A stretch of DNA of 64,000 nt, from contig NZ_JNFC01000010.1 in NCBI RefSeq assembly GCF_000756385.1, positions 1 through 64,000 on the forward strand, in the 5' to 3' direction. The DNA comes from Sphingopyxis sp. LC363 (GTDB lineage Bacteria; Pseudomonadota; Alphaproteobacteria; Sphingomonadales; Sphingomonadaceae). The notes beneath the pieces were generated by a model, which did not search any database, had not been told where the DNA came from, and worked only from the letters and a program-made list of their open reading frames with translations. This document shows, one piece after another, positions 41,303 to 51,329 of the stretch (within the stretch, counting starts at the first letter, position 1; each line of letters starts with the position of its first letter). The translations under genes were made by a program, and so were the position numbers.

Positions 41303-42325
41303 TTAGCCGCCCGTTGCACTCATATGACGCGCGACCGCCGGTTTGGACTCTCGTTCGATATGAAAGTCATGCGCGCGGGGTTTGCCAGCCAATGCGGCGT
41401 CAATCAAGCCGTCGACGTCGCCGTCTTCGCGCAAGGCTGCGCGCAGGTCGACATGATCGTCCTGGCCGAGGCACATATAGACGCGGCCTTCGACGGTCAG
41501 ACGGATGCGGTTGCACGTCGCGCAGAAATTGTCGCTGAGCGGCGTGATCAGGCCGAGCGTGACCGGGCTGTCCTCGACCGCGAAATAGCGCGCGGGACCG
41601 CCGGTGCGTTTGTCGACGGGATAGATGGCATGCGCATCGCGCAGCGGCGCGATGAAATGATGGAGCGGGATATAATGATCGCTGCGATCGTCCGCGATCT
41701 CGCCGAGCGGCATCGTCTCGATGAGCGTGAGGTCGCAGCCGGTCTCCGCGCAATAATCGAGCATGGGGAGCAGTTGATCCTCGTTGAGTCCAGCAAGCGC
41801 GACCATGTTGATCTTGATCGCCAGCCCGGCCGCGCGCGCCGCCTCGATCCCGCGCAGCGCGACATCGAGGTCGCCGACGCGCGTGATATGCCGGAACGCC
41901 GCCGGATCGAGGGTGTCGAGGCTCACGTTGATACGGCGCACCCCTGCCGCCGCCAGCATCGACGCATGTTCGGCAAGCCGCATCGCGTTGGTCGTCAGCG
42001 TGAGCTCGTCGAGGCCGTGGCCGATCAGCGCCCCCAATCGCATCGCGAGCGTGTCGATACCGCGCCGCACGAGCGGCTCGCCGCCGGTCAGGCGGATGCG
42101 GCGGATGCCGCGTGCGACGAAACGCTCGGCAAGTTCGGCCATTTCCTCGATGCTGAGCACCGCCGACCTGGGCAGGAAGGTCATGTCTTCGGCCATGCAA
42201 TAACGGCAGCGCAGGTCGCAGCGGTCGGTGACCGACAGGCGCAAGTAACTGATCCGGCGACCAAGTCCGTCGATTAACGGTGCCGACGACGCGGCGTGGT
42301 GGGATAATGAGACAGCCACGGACAT
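41303..42325 (-). CDS. moaA: GTP 3',8-cyclase of molybdopterin synthesis
   Basis: This 340-residue radical-SAM enzyme starts molybdenum cofactor synthesis from GTP. The N-terminal cluster ligands are Cys36, Cys40 and Cys43 (CDLRCRYC). The second cluster is held by the C-terminal FCATCNR with a further cysteine in VYMCLGQ, and the protein ends in the required Gly-Gly tail. The ATG at 42325 is preferred to a start at 42379, which would abut the divergent EAL gene. No other moa gene is adjacent. Confidence 0.95.
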   Translation of the reverse strand: MSVAVSLSHHAASSAPLIDGLGRRISYLRLSVTDRCDLRCRYCMAEDMTFLPRSAVLSIEEMAELAERFVARGIRRIRLTGGEPLVRRGIDTLAMRLGALIGHGLDELTLTTNAMRLAEHASMLAAAGVRRINVSLDTLDPAAFRHITRVGDLDVALRGIEAARAAGLAIKINMVALAGLNEDQLLPMLDYCAETGCDLTLIETMPLGEIADDRSDHYIPLHHFIAPLRDAHAIYPVDKRTGGPARYFAVEDSPVTLGLITPLSDNFCATCNRIRLTVEGRVYMCLGQDDHVDLRAALREDGDVDGLIDAALAGKPRAHDFHIERESKPAVARHMSATGG

Positions 42326-42378
42326 ATTGTGGTGCAAAAGGCAGGAGCTTGGCAAGGAAAGCCTGTTAGGAAGGGGCA

Positions 42379-43575
42379 ATGAATCGCCTGTCCGAAACCC
42401 TTTCCGCCTGCGCCCACAAACTCGAAATCCTGCACGCTCGGCACGACGCCGACGTCGGTGTCATCCTGGTTCAGGTCGATCAGATGGCGCGCATTAACAA
42501 CAGCGCTGGAACAGCAGCAGGCGATTCGGTGCTCGACGAAATCGGGCGACGGCTGGAAAATTTTGCGAGCGACGAGTTCGGCCAAGGGTCGTGCGTCGAC
42601 CGGCTCGACGGGCCGCGCTTCCTGATCGTTCCTGCAACGCCGCTGTCGCTCGGGGCGCTTCGCGCACAGGAGCGCGCGCTGCACGTTGCGCTTGCCGAAC
42701 CAATCGTCGGCGATCCGCACGGTCGCCTGTCGATCCGCATCGCCGCTGCACTGATCACGCAGGGCGAATCGGTCGCCGAGCAACTTGGTGCAGCGTGTGA
42801 CCAGCTCGCGCGGCCCGCGTCGGCACGCGACGGAGTGATGGTCCATGCCGCGCTGTCGCGAAATGAGGTCGCGATCCATTACCAGCCGCAATATGATGTG
42901 GCGACCGGCGCGATGACGGGCGTTGAGGCGCTGCTGCGCTGGCAGCATCCCGAACTCGGGCTGCTTGGGGCCGGGCCGCTGGTGACCGCGGCGCGTGCGG
43001 CACGCCTCGAATGCGAGCTCACCGAACATGCGCACCGCGTCGCGCTCGCCGAAATGGCGACCTGGCCAAAGGCGCTCGCGAAGCTGCGCGTCTCGCTCAA
43101 CATCACCGCCGCCGACCTTGGTGACCCCGAATTCGCCGGGCGCTTCGCGGCGATGGCAAAGGCGGCGAGGGTGGATCCCGACCGGCTGACGCTCGAACTG
43201 ACCGAACAGGCGATGCTCAGCGATCCGGCGAGTGCCGCCGACCAGCTGGCGCAGATTCGCGCGCTCGGCGTCGCGATCGCTATCGACGATTTCGGCACCG
43301 GCTATTCCAGCCTGTCGCTGCTCGCGCGGCTGCCGATCGATTATCTCAAGATCGACAGCGGCTTTACCCGCACGATCGACGGCAGCGACCGCGACCGCAT
43401 CGTCGTGCGCGCGATCGTCGATCTCGCGCGCGCTCTCGGGCTACTCGTGGTTGCCGAGGGGATCGAGAAGGAGCGCCAGCTGGAACGGCTGAAGGAACTC
43501 GGCGTTGCGACCTGGCAGGGATTCCTGAAATCGGGGCCAGTGCCGGGGGATCAACTGCTTGGGTTGATGGAATAG
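42379..43575 (+). CDS. Cyclic-di-GMP phosphodiesterase, degenerate GGDEF plus EAL
   Basis: This 398-residue soluble protein has an N-terminal GGDEF-like domain (about 1-155) whose active loop is degraded (VDRLDGPRF at 73-81), so it cannot make c-di-GMP. The EAL domain (about 158-395) keeps Glu183 in GVEALLRW, the Asn in SLNITA, the Glu in LELTE, IDDFGTGYSS with its two metal aspartates, LKIDSGFT and VAEGIE. It should therefore hydrolyse c-di-GMP. There are no membrane segments. It is divergent from moaA with 53 bp between starts. A PilZ receptor is encoded 6 kb downstream. Confidence 0.88.
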   Translation: MNRLSETLSACAHKLEILHARHDADVGVILVQVDQMARINNSAGTAAGDSVLDEIGRRLENFASDEFGQGSCVDRLDGPRFLIVPATPLSLGALRAQERALHVALAEPIVGDPHGRLSIRIAAALITQGESVAEQLGAACDQLARPASARDGVMVHAALSRNEVAIHYQPQYDVATGAMTGVEALLRWQHPELGLLGAGPLVTAARAARLECELTEHAHRVALAEMATWPKALAKLRVSLNITAADLGDPEFAGRFAAMAKAARVDPDRLTLELTEQAMLSDPASAADQLAQIRALGVAIAIDDFGTGYSSLSLLARLPIDYLKIDSGFTRTIDGSDRDRIVVRAIVDLARALGLLVVAEGIEKERQLERLKELGVATWQGFLKSGPVPGDQLLGLME

Positions 43576-43598
43576 CCGTCGCCCCCGCGAAGGCGACG

Positions 43599-46500
43599 TT
43601 ATGAAGTCTGCTTCGCCAGCTTGCCCAATCCTTTCGACAATTGCAGCGCACCGTTGAGCCGCGCACCGGTGCTCACCCAGTCGCCGCTGATCGACAGCTT
43701 GTTGTCGGGGCGGATGCGCGCGCGGCCCTTCAGCCGTTCGACATAGGCGATCAGGCCGGGGACGTTGGCGAACTGGTCGCCGTGGAAGCTGATCAGCGCG
43801 CCCTTGGTCCCCACGTCGAGCTTGGCGATGCCCGCGAGCTTGGCGTTCGCCTTGATCTCCATCAGCTGAATGAGGTTCGCGGTCTCGGGCGGCAGCGGGC
43901 CGAAGCGGTCGATCATCTCGGCGGCGAAGGCATCGAGCGCCGGCCGGTCGCTCGCTTCGTTGAGGCGGCGATAGAGTGCCATGCGCAGCGGCAGGTCGGG
44001 GACATAATCCTCGGGGATCAGGATCGGCGCGTCGACGGTGATGACCGGCGACAGCGCCTCGCGCGGCGGCGCGGCGCCCATGCCCTCGGCCTTGGCCACC
44101 AAAATGGCCTCCTCGAGCATCGACTGGTACAGCTCGAATCCGACCTCGCGGATATGCCCCGACTGCTCGTCGCCGACGAGGTTGCCCGCGCCGCGAATGT
44201 CGAGGTCGTGGCTCGCGAGCTGGAAGCCCGCGCCGAGCGTGTCGAGATCGCCGAGCAATTTCAGCCGCTTCTCGGCGGTGTCGGTGATCGCGCCGCCTTC
44301 GAGCGTCGTGAGATAGGCATAGGCCCGCGTCTTCGAGCGCCCGACGCGGCCGCGCAGCTGATAGAGTTGCGCGAGCCCGAAACGGTCGGCTCGGTGGACG
44401 ATCAGCGTGTTCGCGCTCGGAATGTCGAGCCCGCTTTCGACGATCGTCGTCGATACGAGCACGTCATATTTGCGGTCGTAGAAAGCGCTCATCCGCTCCT
44501 CGACCTCTTGCGCGCCCATCTGGCCGTGCGCGACGACATATTTGATCTCGGGCACGCGCGTGCGCAGGAACTCCTCGATGTCGGGAAGGTCCTTGATCCG
44601 CGGGGTAACGAAGAAACTCTGCCCGCCGCGGTCGTGCTCGCGGAGCAGTGCCTCGCGGATCACGACCGGATCCCACGGCGCGACGTAAGTCCGCACCGCA
44701 AGCCGGTCGACCGGCGGCGTCTGGATCACGCTGAGTTCGCGGAGGCCCGACATCGCCATCTGGAGCGTGCGCGGGATCGGCGTTGCGGTCAGCGTCAGGA
44801 CGTGGACGTCGGCCTTGAGCTGCTTCAGCCGCTCCTTGTGGACGACGCCGAAACGCTGCTCCTCGTCGACGATGACGAGGCCGAGATTCTTGAACTCGAC
44901 CGCCTTGGCGATCACCGCATGGGTGCCGACGACGATATCGATCTGACCGCTCGCGAGGCCGTCGCGCGTCTTTTGCGCTTCGCTCGCGGGAACGAGACGC
45001 GACAGGCGCCCGATGTTGACCGGGAAGCCTTTGAAGCGCTCGACGAAATTGGTGTAATGCTGGCGCGCAAGCAACGTTGTCGGGACAACGACCGCGACTT
45101 GCACCCCCGCCATCGCGGCGACGAAAGCCGCGCGCAGCGCCACCTCGGTCTTGCCGAAGCCGACATCGCCGCACACGAGCCGGTCCATCGGGCGCCCCGA
45201 CGCCATGTCGGCGAGCACGTCGCCGATCGCGCGGTCCTGATCGTCGGTCTCCTGATAGGGAAAACGGTCGGCGAAGGCGGGATAGGCAGCATCCTGCGCG
45301 AGCAATTCGCCCGAACGCAGCGCGCGCTGCGCCGCGGTCGCGAGCAGTTCGCCCGCGATCTCGCGGATGCGTTCCTTCATCCGCGCCTTGCGGCGCTGCC
45401 AGGCTTCGCCGCCGAGCTTGTCGAGCGCGACCCCGTCGCTCTCGCCGCCGTAGCGCGAGAGGACATCGAGATTCTCGACGGGGACGTAGAGCTTGTCGCC
45501 GCCCGAATAAGTGAGCGCGACGCAATCGTGCGGGCTGCTCCCGACCGGGATTTGCGTCAGGCCCTCGTAACGCCCGATACCATGATCGAGGTGGACGACG
45601 AGGTCGCCGACGCTGAGCGTCGCGAGTTCGGCGAGGAAGGCGTCGGCGCTCTTGCGGCGCTTCTGACGCCGAACGAGGCGCTCGCCGAGGATATCCTGCT
45701 CGGTGAGCAGGCTGACCGCGTCGCTCGCAAAGCCATGGTCGAGCGGCAGGACGACCATCGCGGTCGCGCCGCCGCTTTCGGACGAAGCTGTGCCGAGCGC
45801 ATCCTGCCAGCTGTCCACGGGGGCGAGAGAGGTGACGCCGTGGTCCCGCAGCAAGCCCGACAATCGCTCGCGCGCGCCGCCCGAATAGCTGGCGATGATC
45901 GTCTTGCGGCCCTTGCGACGCTCGTCCGACAGATGGTCGGCGACCTTTGTGTAGACATTTTCGTCGGCGGTGCGCTCGGGCGTGAAATCGCGCGCGGCGA
46001 AGGTTTCGAGATCGACGACCGTTGCCGACGGGGGCACGTCGAAGGGGGTCACGACATGGATCGGACGCTCGCGGGCCGCCCCGACCCATTCGGCCTCGGT
46101 CAGATAGAGCGTTTCGGGCGCGAGCGGGCGATAGCTTCCCGGCGACTCGCGCTCGGCGGCGACGCGGTTGGCATGATAGTCGGCGATCGCGGCAAAGCGC
46201 GTCTCGGCGGTCGCTTCGGTGCGATGGCCGCGCAGCACCGGCGCCGCGGGATCGATATGGTCGAACAGCGTCGCCAGCCGTTCCTCGAACAAGGGCAGCC
46301 AATGGTCCATGCCCGCCTGCCGCCGGCCGTCGCTGACGGCCTGATAGAGCGGGTCGCCAGTCGCCTGTGCGCCGAACAGGTCGCGATAGCCGGAGCGGAA
46401 ACGCTTGATCGTCGCTTCGTCGAGCAAGGTTTCGCTGGCGGGGAGCAGTTGCAGCGCCTTTGCGGGGCCGAGGCTGCGCTGGTCGGCGGGGTCGAAGCGG

Positions 46501-47093
46501 CGGATGCTCTCGATCTCGTCGCCGAAGAAATCGACGCGCAGGCCATTTTCCTCGCCCGCCGGGAACAGGTCGAGAATGCCGCCGCGCACCGCGAACTCGC
46601 CCTGATCGGCGACGGTGTCGACGCGGCTGAAGCCGTTCGATACGAGTAGCTCGGCGAGCGCGTCGCGGTCGATCCGCTGTCCCGGGGCAAGCGTCGTCGC
46701 GAGCTGGCGGATGCGGAACGGGGTGAGCGTGCGCTGGGTGATTGCAGCGACGGTCGTGAGGATCAACTCGCCGCGCTTCGCGGGAAGTTGCAGCGCCGAG
46801 AGCGTCGCAAGCCGGTCGGCGCTGACGCGCATCGACGGCCCCGCGCGGTCATAGGGCAGGCAGTCCCATGCGGGGAAGCGGTGGACGATCAGGTCGGGCG
46901 CGAAGAAGGGGGCGGCATCGGCGACCGCCTGCATCGCCCCATCGTCGGTCGCGACATAGACGAGGCGCTTGTCGCTGGCGCGCGCAAGGTCGGCAAGCAG
47001 CAGCGGCAGGAAACCGTCGGCGGTGCGCGCCAGCGTCAGCGGCGCCGGGGCCGACGCGATGGCGGCGAATATGTCGGCGGCACTCCGGGTCAT
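43599..47093 (-). CDS. mfd: Transcription-repair coupling factor
   Basis: This 1164-residue ATPase displaces stalled RNA polymerase and recruits UvrA. It has the UvrB-like N-terminal module (FPAWDCLPYDR, GEFAVRGGILDLFPAGEENGLRVDFFGDEIESI), and the polymerase-interaction domain (VGDLVVHLDHGIGRYEGL). The RecG-like translocase follows, with Walker A GDVGFGKTEVALRAAF at about residue 640 and DEEQRFG. A C-terminal TRCF domain ends the protein. The start ATG overlaps the sdhE stop by four bases. The longer frame beyond it is the sdhE region in another frame. Confidence 0.96.
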   Translation of the reverse strand: MTRSAADIFAAIASAPAPLTLARTADGFLPLLLADLARASDKRLVYVATDDGAMQAVADAAPFFAPDLIVHRFPAWDCLPYDRAGPSMRVSADRLATLSALQLPAKRGELILTTVAAITQRTLTPFRIRQLATTLAPGQRIDRDALAELLVSNGFSRVDTVADQGEFAVRGGILDLFPAGEENGLRVDFFGDEIESIRRFDPADQRSLGPAKALQLLPASETLLDEATIKRFRSGYRDLFGAQATGDPLYQAVSDGRRQAGMDHWLPLFEERLATLFDHIDPAAPVLRGHRTEATAETRFAAIADYHANRVAAERESPGSYRPLAPETLYLTEAEWVGAARERPIHVVTPFDVPPSATVVDLETFAARDFTPERTADENVYTKVADHLSDERRKGRKTIIASYSGGARERLSGLLRDHGVTSLAPVDSWQDALGTASSESGGATAMVVLPLDHGFASDAVSLLTEQDILGERLVRRQKRRKSADAFLAELATLSVGDLVVHLDHGIGRYEGLTQIPVGSSPHDCVALTYSGGDKLYVPVENLDVLSRYGGESDGVALDKLGGEAWQRRKARMKERIREIAGELLATAAQRALRSGELLAQDAAYPAFADRFPYQETDDQDRAIGDVLADMASGRPMDRLVCGDVGFGKTEVALRAAFVAAMAGVQVAVVVPTTLLARQHYTNFVERFKGFPVNIGRLSRLVPASEAQKTRDGLASGQIDIVVGTHAVIAKAVEFKNLGLVIVDEEQRFGVVHKERLKQLKADVHVLTLTATPIPRTLQMAMSGLRELSVIQTPPVDRLAVRTYVAPWDPVVIREALLREHDRGGQSFFVTPRIKDLPDIEEFLRTRVPEIKYVVAHGQMGAQEVEERMSAFYDRKYDVLVSTTIVESGLDIPSANTLIVHRADRFGLAQLYQLRGRVGRSKTRAYAYLTTLEGGAITDTAEKRLKLLGDLDTLGAGFQLASHDLDIRGAGNLVGDEQSGHIREVGFELYQSMLEEAILVAKAEGMGAAPPREALSPVITVDAPILIPEDYVPDLPLRMALYRRLNEASDRPALDAFAAEMIDRFGPLPPETANLIQLMEIKANAKLAGIAKLDVGTKGALISFHGDQFANVPGLIAYVERLKGRARIRPDNKLSISGDWVSTGARLNGALQLSKGLGKLAKQTS

Positions 47094-47350
47094 GGCAGCG
47101 GGATATAGTCCAGCCGGCGCATCGCCGCGATCATATCGGGGCGGTCGAGATGCGTCGGCGGATGGCCGGTGCCGAGCGCCCATGCCATGATGTCGACGTC
47201 GTCTTCCTCGACGACGATTTCGAACCAAGCGATCTCCTCCTCGCTCCAGCCGGCCGAATAGCGGTCGAAGAAGCCTCCGATCATATAATCGGCCTCGCGC
47301 GTGCCGCGGTGCCAGGCGCGGAATTTCAGGCGTTTGAGGCGGTCGGTCAT
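47090..47350 (-). CDS. sdhE: FAD assembly factor SdhE
   Basis: This 86-residue helical protein flavinylates succinate dehydrogenase. The family hallmark is FRAWHRGTREADYMIGGF, with the conserved RGxxE-type pattern, followed by an acidic IVVEEDDVDIMAWALG. It is coupled to mfd by an ATGA overlap, an arrangement seen in other alphaproteobacteria. Confidence 0.93.
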   Translation of the reverse strand: MTDRLKRLKFRAWHRGTREADYMIGGFFDRYSAGWSEEEIAWFEIVVEEDDVDIMAWALGTGHPPTHLDRPDMIAAMRRLDYIPLP

Positions 47351-47362
47351 CTATTTCTCTTT

Positions 47363-47542
47363 CCCTTCTCCCTTGACGGGAGAAGGATACGAAGCCTTGG
47401 CGCAAAGCGCCTAGGCGAAGTTGGATGAGGGTGAGCGCTCGCATGGCGAGCGCGCGCTTGCTTTGCAAGCGCTACCCCTCACCCGCTGCGACTAACGAGC
47501 AAGCTCGTAAGTGTCGCTGCCCTCTCCCGCAAGGGGAGAGGG
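47363..47542. repeat. GC-rich palindromic intergenic repeat, type B copy 1
   Basis: The gap between sdhE and recG holds outer hairpins CCTTCTCCC/GGGAGAAGG (47364-47386) and CCCTCTCCC/GGGAGAGGG (47520-47542). Inner stems lie around GAGCGCTCGC and GCGCGCTTG. The segment CTGCGACTA-N4-AGCAAGCT recurs at 59166-59187 in the copy before the chemotaxis gene. No coding potential is seen. Confidence 0.65.
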
Positions 47543-47581
47543 GGTGCAACTTTGCGCTGTCAGCGTTAGACATGATGATCC

Positions 47582-49648
47582 ATGCGACCCGAAATCCTCA
47601 ATCCGCTCTTTGCCGCGCTCACCGACCTCAAAGGCGTCGGGCCGCAGCTTGCCAAGCCGCTGACGCGGCTGGGGCTCGAGCGCGTGGTCGATGTGCTGTT
47701 TCACCTGCCGACGGGGCTGATCTCGCGCTTCCCGGTCGACCGGCTCGATCAGGCGCAGGCGGGGCAGACGATCATCGTCGAACTGACCGCGCAGGATTAC
47801 CGGCCGGGCCGGTCCCCGCGCGCGCCCTTTGGGGTCGAGGCGTTCGACAGCGCGGGCGATCATGTCCGGCTCGTCTATTTCGGGCGGACATCGGGGCTGG
47901 CGCGCAAGCTTTTTCCGCTCGGCGAAAAACGCCGTGTGTCGGGCCGACTCGACCTCTACGGCGACATGCGCCAGATTGTGCATCCCGACCATGTCGCCGA
48001 GCCGGGCGACGAAGCGGGAATCGCCGAGCATGAGCCCGTCTATCCGCTGACCGAGGGCCTGACCAACGCGCGGCTATCGCAGCTGGGTCAGGTCGCGCTC
48101 GAACGCCGTCCCGAGCTGGCCGAGTGGATCGACGCCCCCTTGCTCGCGACGCGCGGATGGCCCGCGTGGAACGAGGCGATGGAGCGCGCCCACGCCAGCC
48201 CGCGCGACGAGGCGGCGCGCGACCGGCTCGCCTATGACGAGATTTTCGCGAGCCAGGTCGCGCTCATGCTGATCCGGCAGGGGCTCCGCACGCGCAAGGG
48301 GCGGCCGATCGTCGGCGACGGGCGGCTCACCGCTGCGCTCAAGCTGCCGTTTGGGCTGACCGGCGCGCAAGAACGCGTCGGGCGCGAGATTGCGGGCGAC
48401 ATGGCGCAGGACACGCCGATGCTGCGGATGCTGCAGGGCGACGTCGGGTCGGGCAAAACGCTCGTCGCCTTGCGCGCGATGCTGTCGGCGGTCGAGGCGG
48501 GGACGCAAGCGGCGCTGCTCGCGCCGACCGAAATCCTCGCGCGCCAGCATTTTGCGACCTTGCAGCGCATGCTGTCCGGCCTGCCCGTCAATCTCGCGAT
48601 CCTGACCGGGCGCGACAAGGGCAAGGCGCGCGAATCGACGCTGATGGGGCTCGCCGACGGCAGCATCGACATTCTCGTGGGCACCCACGCGATCTTCCAG
48701 CAGGCGGTGAATTACCGGGACCTCGCGCTTGTCGTCGTCGACGAACAGCATCGCTTCGGCGTCGCGCAGCGGTTGATGCTGACCCAAAAGGCGGCGCGTC
48801 CGCCGCATCTGCTCGTGATGACCGCGACGCCGATCCCGCGCACGCTGCAACTCGCCAACCATGGCGAGATGGACGTGTCGCAGATCGACGAAATGCCCCC
48901 CGGCCGCACCCCCGTCGATACGCGCGTCATCTCGCTCGACCGGCTCGACGATGTCGTGGACTCGCTCGACCGCCACCTCGCCACGGGCGCGCAGGCCTAT
49001 TGGGTGTGCCCGCTCGTTGCCGAAAGCGAAGGGAGCGAACTGGCGGCGGCCGAGGATCGGGCAGCGTTGCTTCGCGAGCGGCTGGGCGATGCGCGCGTCG
49101 GGCTTGTCCACGGCCGGATGAAGGGCCCCGAGAAGGACGAGGTCATGGCGCGCTTCCAGGCAGGCGAAATCGGGGTGCTCGTCGCGACCACGGTGATCGA
49201 GGTCGGCGTCGATGTCCCCGCCGCGAGCCTGATGATCGTCGAACATGCCGAAAATTTCGGGCTGGCGCAGCTGCACCAACTGCGCGGCCGCGTGGGGCGT
49301 GGCGCCGCGAAATCGGTGTGCCTGCTGCTCCGCTCACAAAATCTGTCGGAGACCGCGCGCGAGCGGCTGGCGCTGATGCGCGATACCAACGACGGCTTCG
49401 TGATTGCCGAGAAGGATCTGGAATTGCGCGGCGGCGGCGAACTGCTCGGGCTCAAGCAATCTGGCGATGCCGATTACCGGCTCGCGACGCCCGAACAGCT
49501 GGTGCGACTGCTACCGGTCGCGCACGACGACGCGCGGCTGTTCGTCGAGCGCGACGGCGGGATGGAGGGCGCGCGGGCCGAGGCGGTGCGGCTCTGCCTT
49601 TACCTGTTCGAACGCGATGCGGCGGTGCCACTGCTCAGAAGCGGTTAG
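47582..49648 (+). CDS. recG: ATP-dependent DNA helicase RecG
   Basis: This 688-residue helicase remodels stalled forks and Holliday junctions. It has the N-terminal wedge domain (LFHLPTGLISRFP), an OB fold, and helicase motifs. Walker A is GDVGSGKTLVALRAM at about residue 286, followed by APTEILARQH, DEQHRFGVAQR, MTATPIPRTLQLA and QLRGRVGRG. Length is normal. Its last four bases overlap the end of the convergent PilZ gene. Confidence 0.96.
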   Translation: MRPEILNPLFAALTDLKGVGPQLAKPLTRLGLERVVDVLFHLPTGLISRFPVDRLDQAQAGQTIIVELTAQDYRPGRSPRAPFGVEAFDSAGDHVRLVYFGRTSGLARKLFPLGEKRRVSGRLDLYGDMRQIVHPDHVAEPGDEAGIAEHEPVYPLTEGLTNARLSQLGQVALERRPELAEWIDAPLLATRGWPAWNEAMERAHASPRDEAARDRLAYDEIFASQVALMLIRQGLRTRKGRPIVGDGRLTAALKLPFGLTGAQERVGREIAGDMAQDTPMLRMLQGDVGSGKTLVALRAMLSAVEAGTQAALLAPTEILARQHFATLQRMLSGLPVNLAILTGRDKGKARESTLMGLADGSIDILVGTHAIFQQAVNYRDLALVVVDEQHRFGVAQRLMLTQKAARPPHLLVMTATPIPRTLQLANHGEMDVSQIDEMPPGRTPVDTRVISLDRLDDVVDSLDRHLATGAQAYWVCPLVAESEGSELAAAEDRAALLRERLGDARVGLVHGRMKGPEKDEVMARFQAGEIGVLVATTVIEVGVDVPAASLMIVEHAENFGLAQLHQLRGRVGRGAAKSVCLLLRSQNLSETARERLALMRDTNDGFVIAEKDLELRGGGELLGLKQSGDADYRLATPEQLVRLLPVAHDDARLFVERDGGMEGARAEAVRLCLYLFERDAAVPLLRSG

Positions 49649-50013
49649 TTTACGTCGCCTCTGGCGCCCATGGCGCGGATCATCGGCAGATAATCCTCGA
49701 CCGAGATCGACTTGTCGAACTGCACGCCGGTCTTGCCGCCGAGCGACCAGACGACCTTCGCGGCGGTGCGCCCGATGATCGGCATGCGGAATATGACGAG
49801 GTCGCCGATCTCCAGCCCGCGTTCGAAGCGCATCAGCATGCCGTCGGCGCTGATGTTGACACAGGTGCACATTTCCTGCCGTCCGTCGGGCATCACGAAG
49901 GGCAGACGGCAATAGACGTCGCTACGCGGAGCGATCCGCTGGTCGAGCCCGATATAATGGGCCTTGCTCGTGTCGATCTTGCGCATGTTCGTGGACCTTG
50001 TTGATTTTGCCAT
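49645..50013 (-). CDS. PilZ-domain protein
   Basis: This 122-residue protein is a single PilZ domain, the c-di-GMP receptor fold. The ligand motif RxxxR appears as QRIAPRSD and the second motif as NISADGMLM. It has no membrane segment or partner domain. Start is ATG at 50013, with an internal ATG at 49986 as an alternative. Confidence 0.85.
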   Translation of the reverse strand: MAKSTRSTNMRKIDTSKAHYIGLDQRIAPRSDVYCRLPFVMPDGRQEMCTCVNISADGMLMRFERGLEIGDLVIFRMPIIGRTAAKVVWSLGGKTGVQFDKSISVEDYLPMIRAMGARGDVN

Positions 50014-50061
50014 GGACGATCCATCCGATTGCTGAAGAAGTGGTAAACGCTTTTGTGCGCG

Positions 50062-51288
50062 TTACCGCACCACAAGGCCATGTTTTTTTGACCCGAGGCT
50101 CAGCGGAACCGGCGTTTCGCCCGGCTGGATCAAATGTTGCGGGTCGCGAACGACGGTCCCGTCGACCTTGACCGCGCCCTCGTCGAGCTTGCGGCGGGCC
50201 TCCTTGTTCGACGCGGCAAAGCCGAGTTCGCGCAGCGCATCGACGACGCCGATCCCTGCGGCGGGCGCGACGGCTTGCGGAAGGTCGCCGCCGATCTGCC
50301 CCTTTTCAAAGGTTTGCGCCGCGGTGTCCGAAGCGGCCTTCGCGGCCTCTTCGCCGCGGCACATCGCGGTCGCTTCGTTGGCGAGGATCTTCTTCGCCTC
50401 GTTGATCTCGGCGCCTTCGAGCGCTTCGAGCCGTGCGATCTCGCCCAGCGGCAGGTCGGTGAACAGCTTCAGGAATTTGCCGACGTCGCGGTCGTCGCAG
50501 TTGCGCCAATATTGCCAATAGTCAAAATGGGACAGTTGTTCGGGATTGAGCCACACCGCGCCCCCGGCGGTTTTGCCCATTTTTGCCCCCGCCGCGGTGG
50601 TCAGCAGCGGAGTCGTCAGGCCAAAGAGGTCGGCGCCGTCCATGCGGCGGCCCAGCTCCATGCCGTTGACGATATTGCCCCACTGATCCGACCCGCCCAT
50701 CTGGAGCCGAACGCCCATATTCTTGGACAGATGGCGGAAATCATAACCCTGCAGGATCATGTAGTTGAATTCGAGGAAGGTCATCGGCTGCTCGCGTTCG
50801 AGCCGCAACTTGACCGAATCGAAGGTCATCATGCGGTTGATCGTGAAGTGGGTGCCGACTTCCTGCAGCAGCTCGATATAGCCGAGCTGGCCGAGCCAGT
50901 CCTGATTGTCGACCATCACCGCGTCGGTCGGACCGTCGCCGAAGGTGAGGAATTGCTGGAAAATGCTGAAGATCGAGGCGATGTTCGCGGCGATCGTCTC
51001 GTCCGACAGCATCTTGCGGCTTTCGTCGCGCCCGGTCGGGTCGCCGATCCGCGTCGTCCCGCCGCCCATCAGCACGACGGGCTTGTGGCCCGTCTGTTGC
51101 AGGCGGCGCAGCATCATGATCTGGACGAGGCTGCCGACGTGCAGCGACGGCGCGGTTGCGTCGAAGCCGATATATCCGGGGACGACCTGTTTCGCCGCGA
51201 GCGCATCGAGCCCTTCCGCGTCGGTCGTCTGATGGATATAGCCTCGCTCGTCGAGAAGGCGCAGCAGGTCGGATTTATAGTTCGTCAT
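50062..51288 (-). CDS. tyrS: Tyrosyl-tRNA synthetase
   Basis: This 408-residue class I synthetase charges tRNA-Tyr. The HIGH-like motif is in [13 protein letters not shown], the KMSKS-like motif is KMGKT, and [13 protein letters not shown] marks the tyrosine site. A C-terminal S4 domain ([18 protein letters not shown]) binds tRNA. The ATG at 51288 is chosen over a start five codons earlier. Confidence 0.95.
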   Translation of the reverse strand: MTNYKSDLLRLLDERGYIHQTTDAEGLDALAAKQVVPGYIGFDATAPSLHVGSLVQIMMLRRLQQTGHKPVVLMGGGTTRIGDPTGRDESRKMLSDETIAANIASIFSIFQQFLTFGDGPTDAVMVDNQDWLGQLGYIELLQEVGTHFTINRMMTFDSVKLRLEREQPMTFLEFNYMILQGYDFRHLSKNMGVRLQMGGSDQWGNIVNGMELGRRMDGADLFGLTTPLLTTAAGAKMGKTAGGAVWLNPEQLSHFDYWQYWRNCDDRDVGKFLKLFTDLPLGEIARLEALEGAEINEAKKILANEATAMCRGEEAAKAASDTAAQTFEKGQIGGDLPQAVAPAAGIGVVDALRELGFAASNKEARRKLDEGAVKVDGTVVRDPQHLIQPGETPVPLSLGSKKHGLVVR

Positions 51289-51329
51289 AGCGGGCGGGCG
51301 CATAACATGGGGTTTGATATTTGGATAGC

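Noticed and set aside
31606-49279. Several antisense frames of 300 to 1000 codons opposite otsA, GH15, mfd and recG
   Set aside because: Composition is that of reverse-read high-GC genes and no family motif is present in them.
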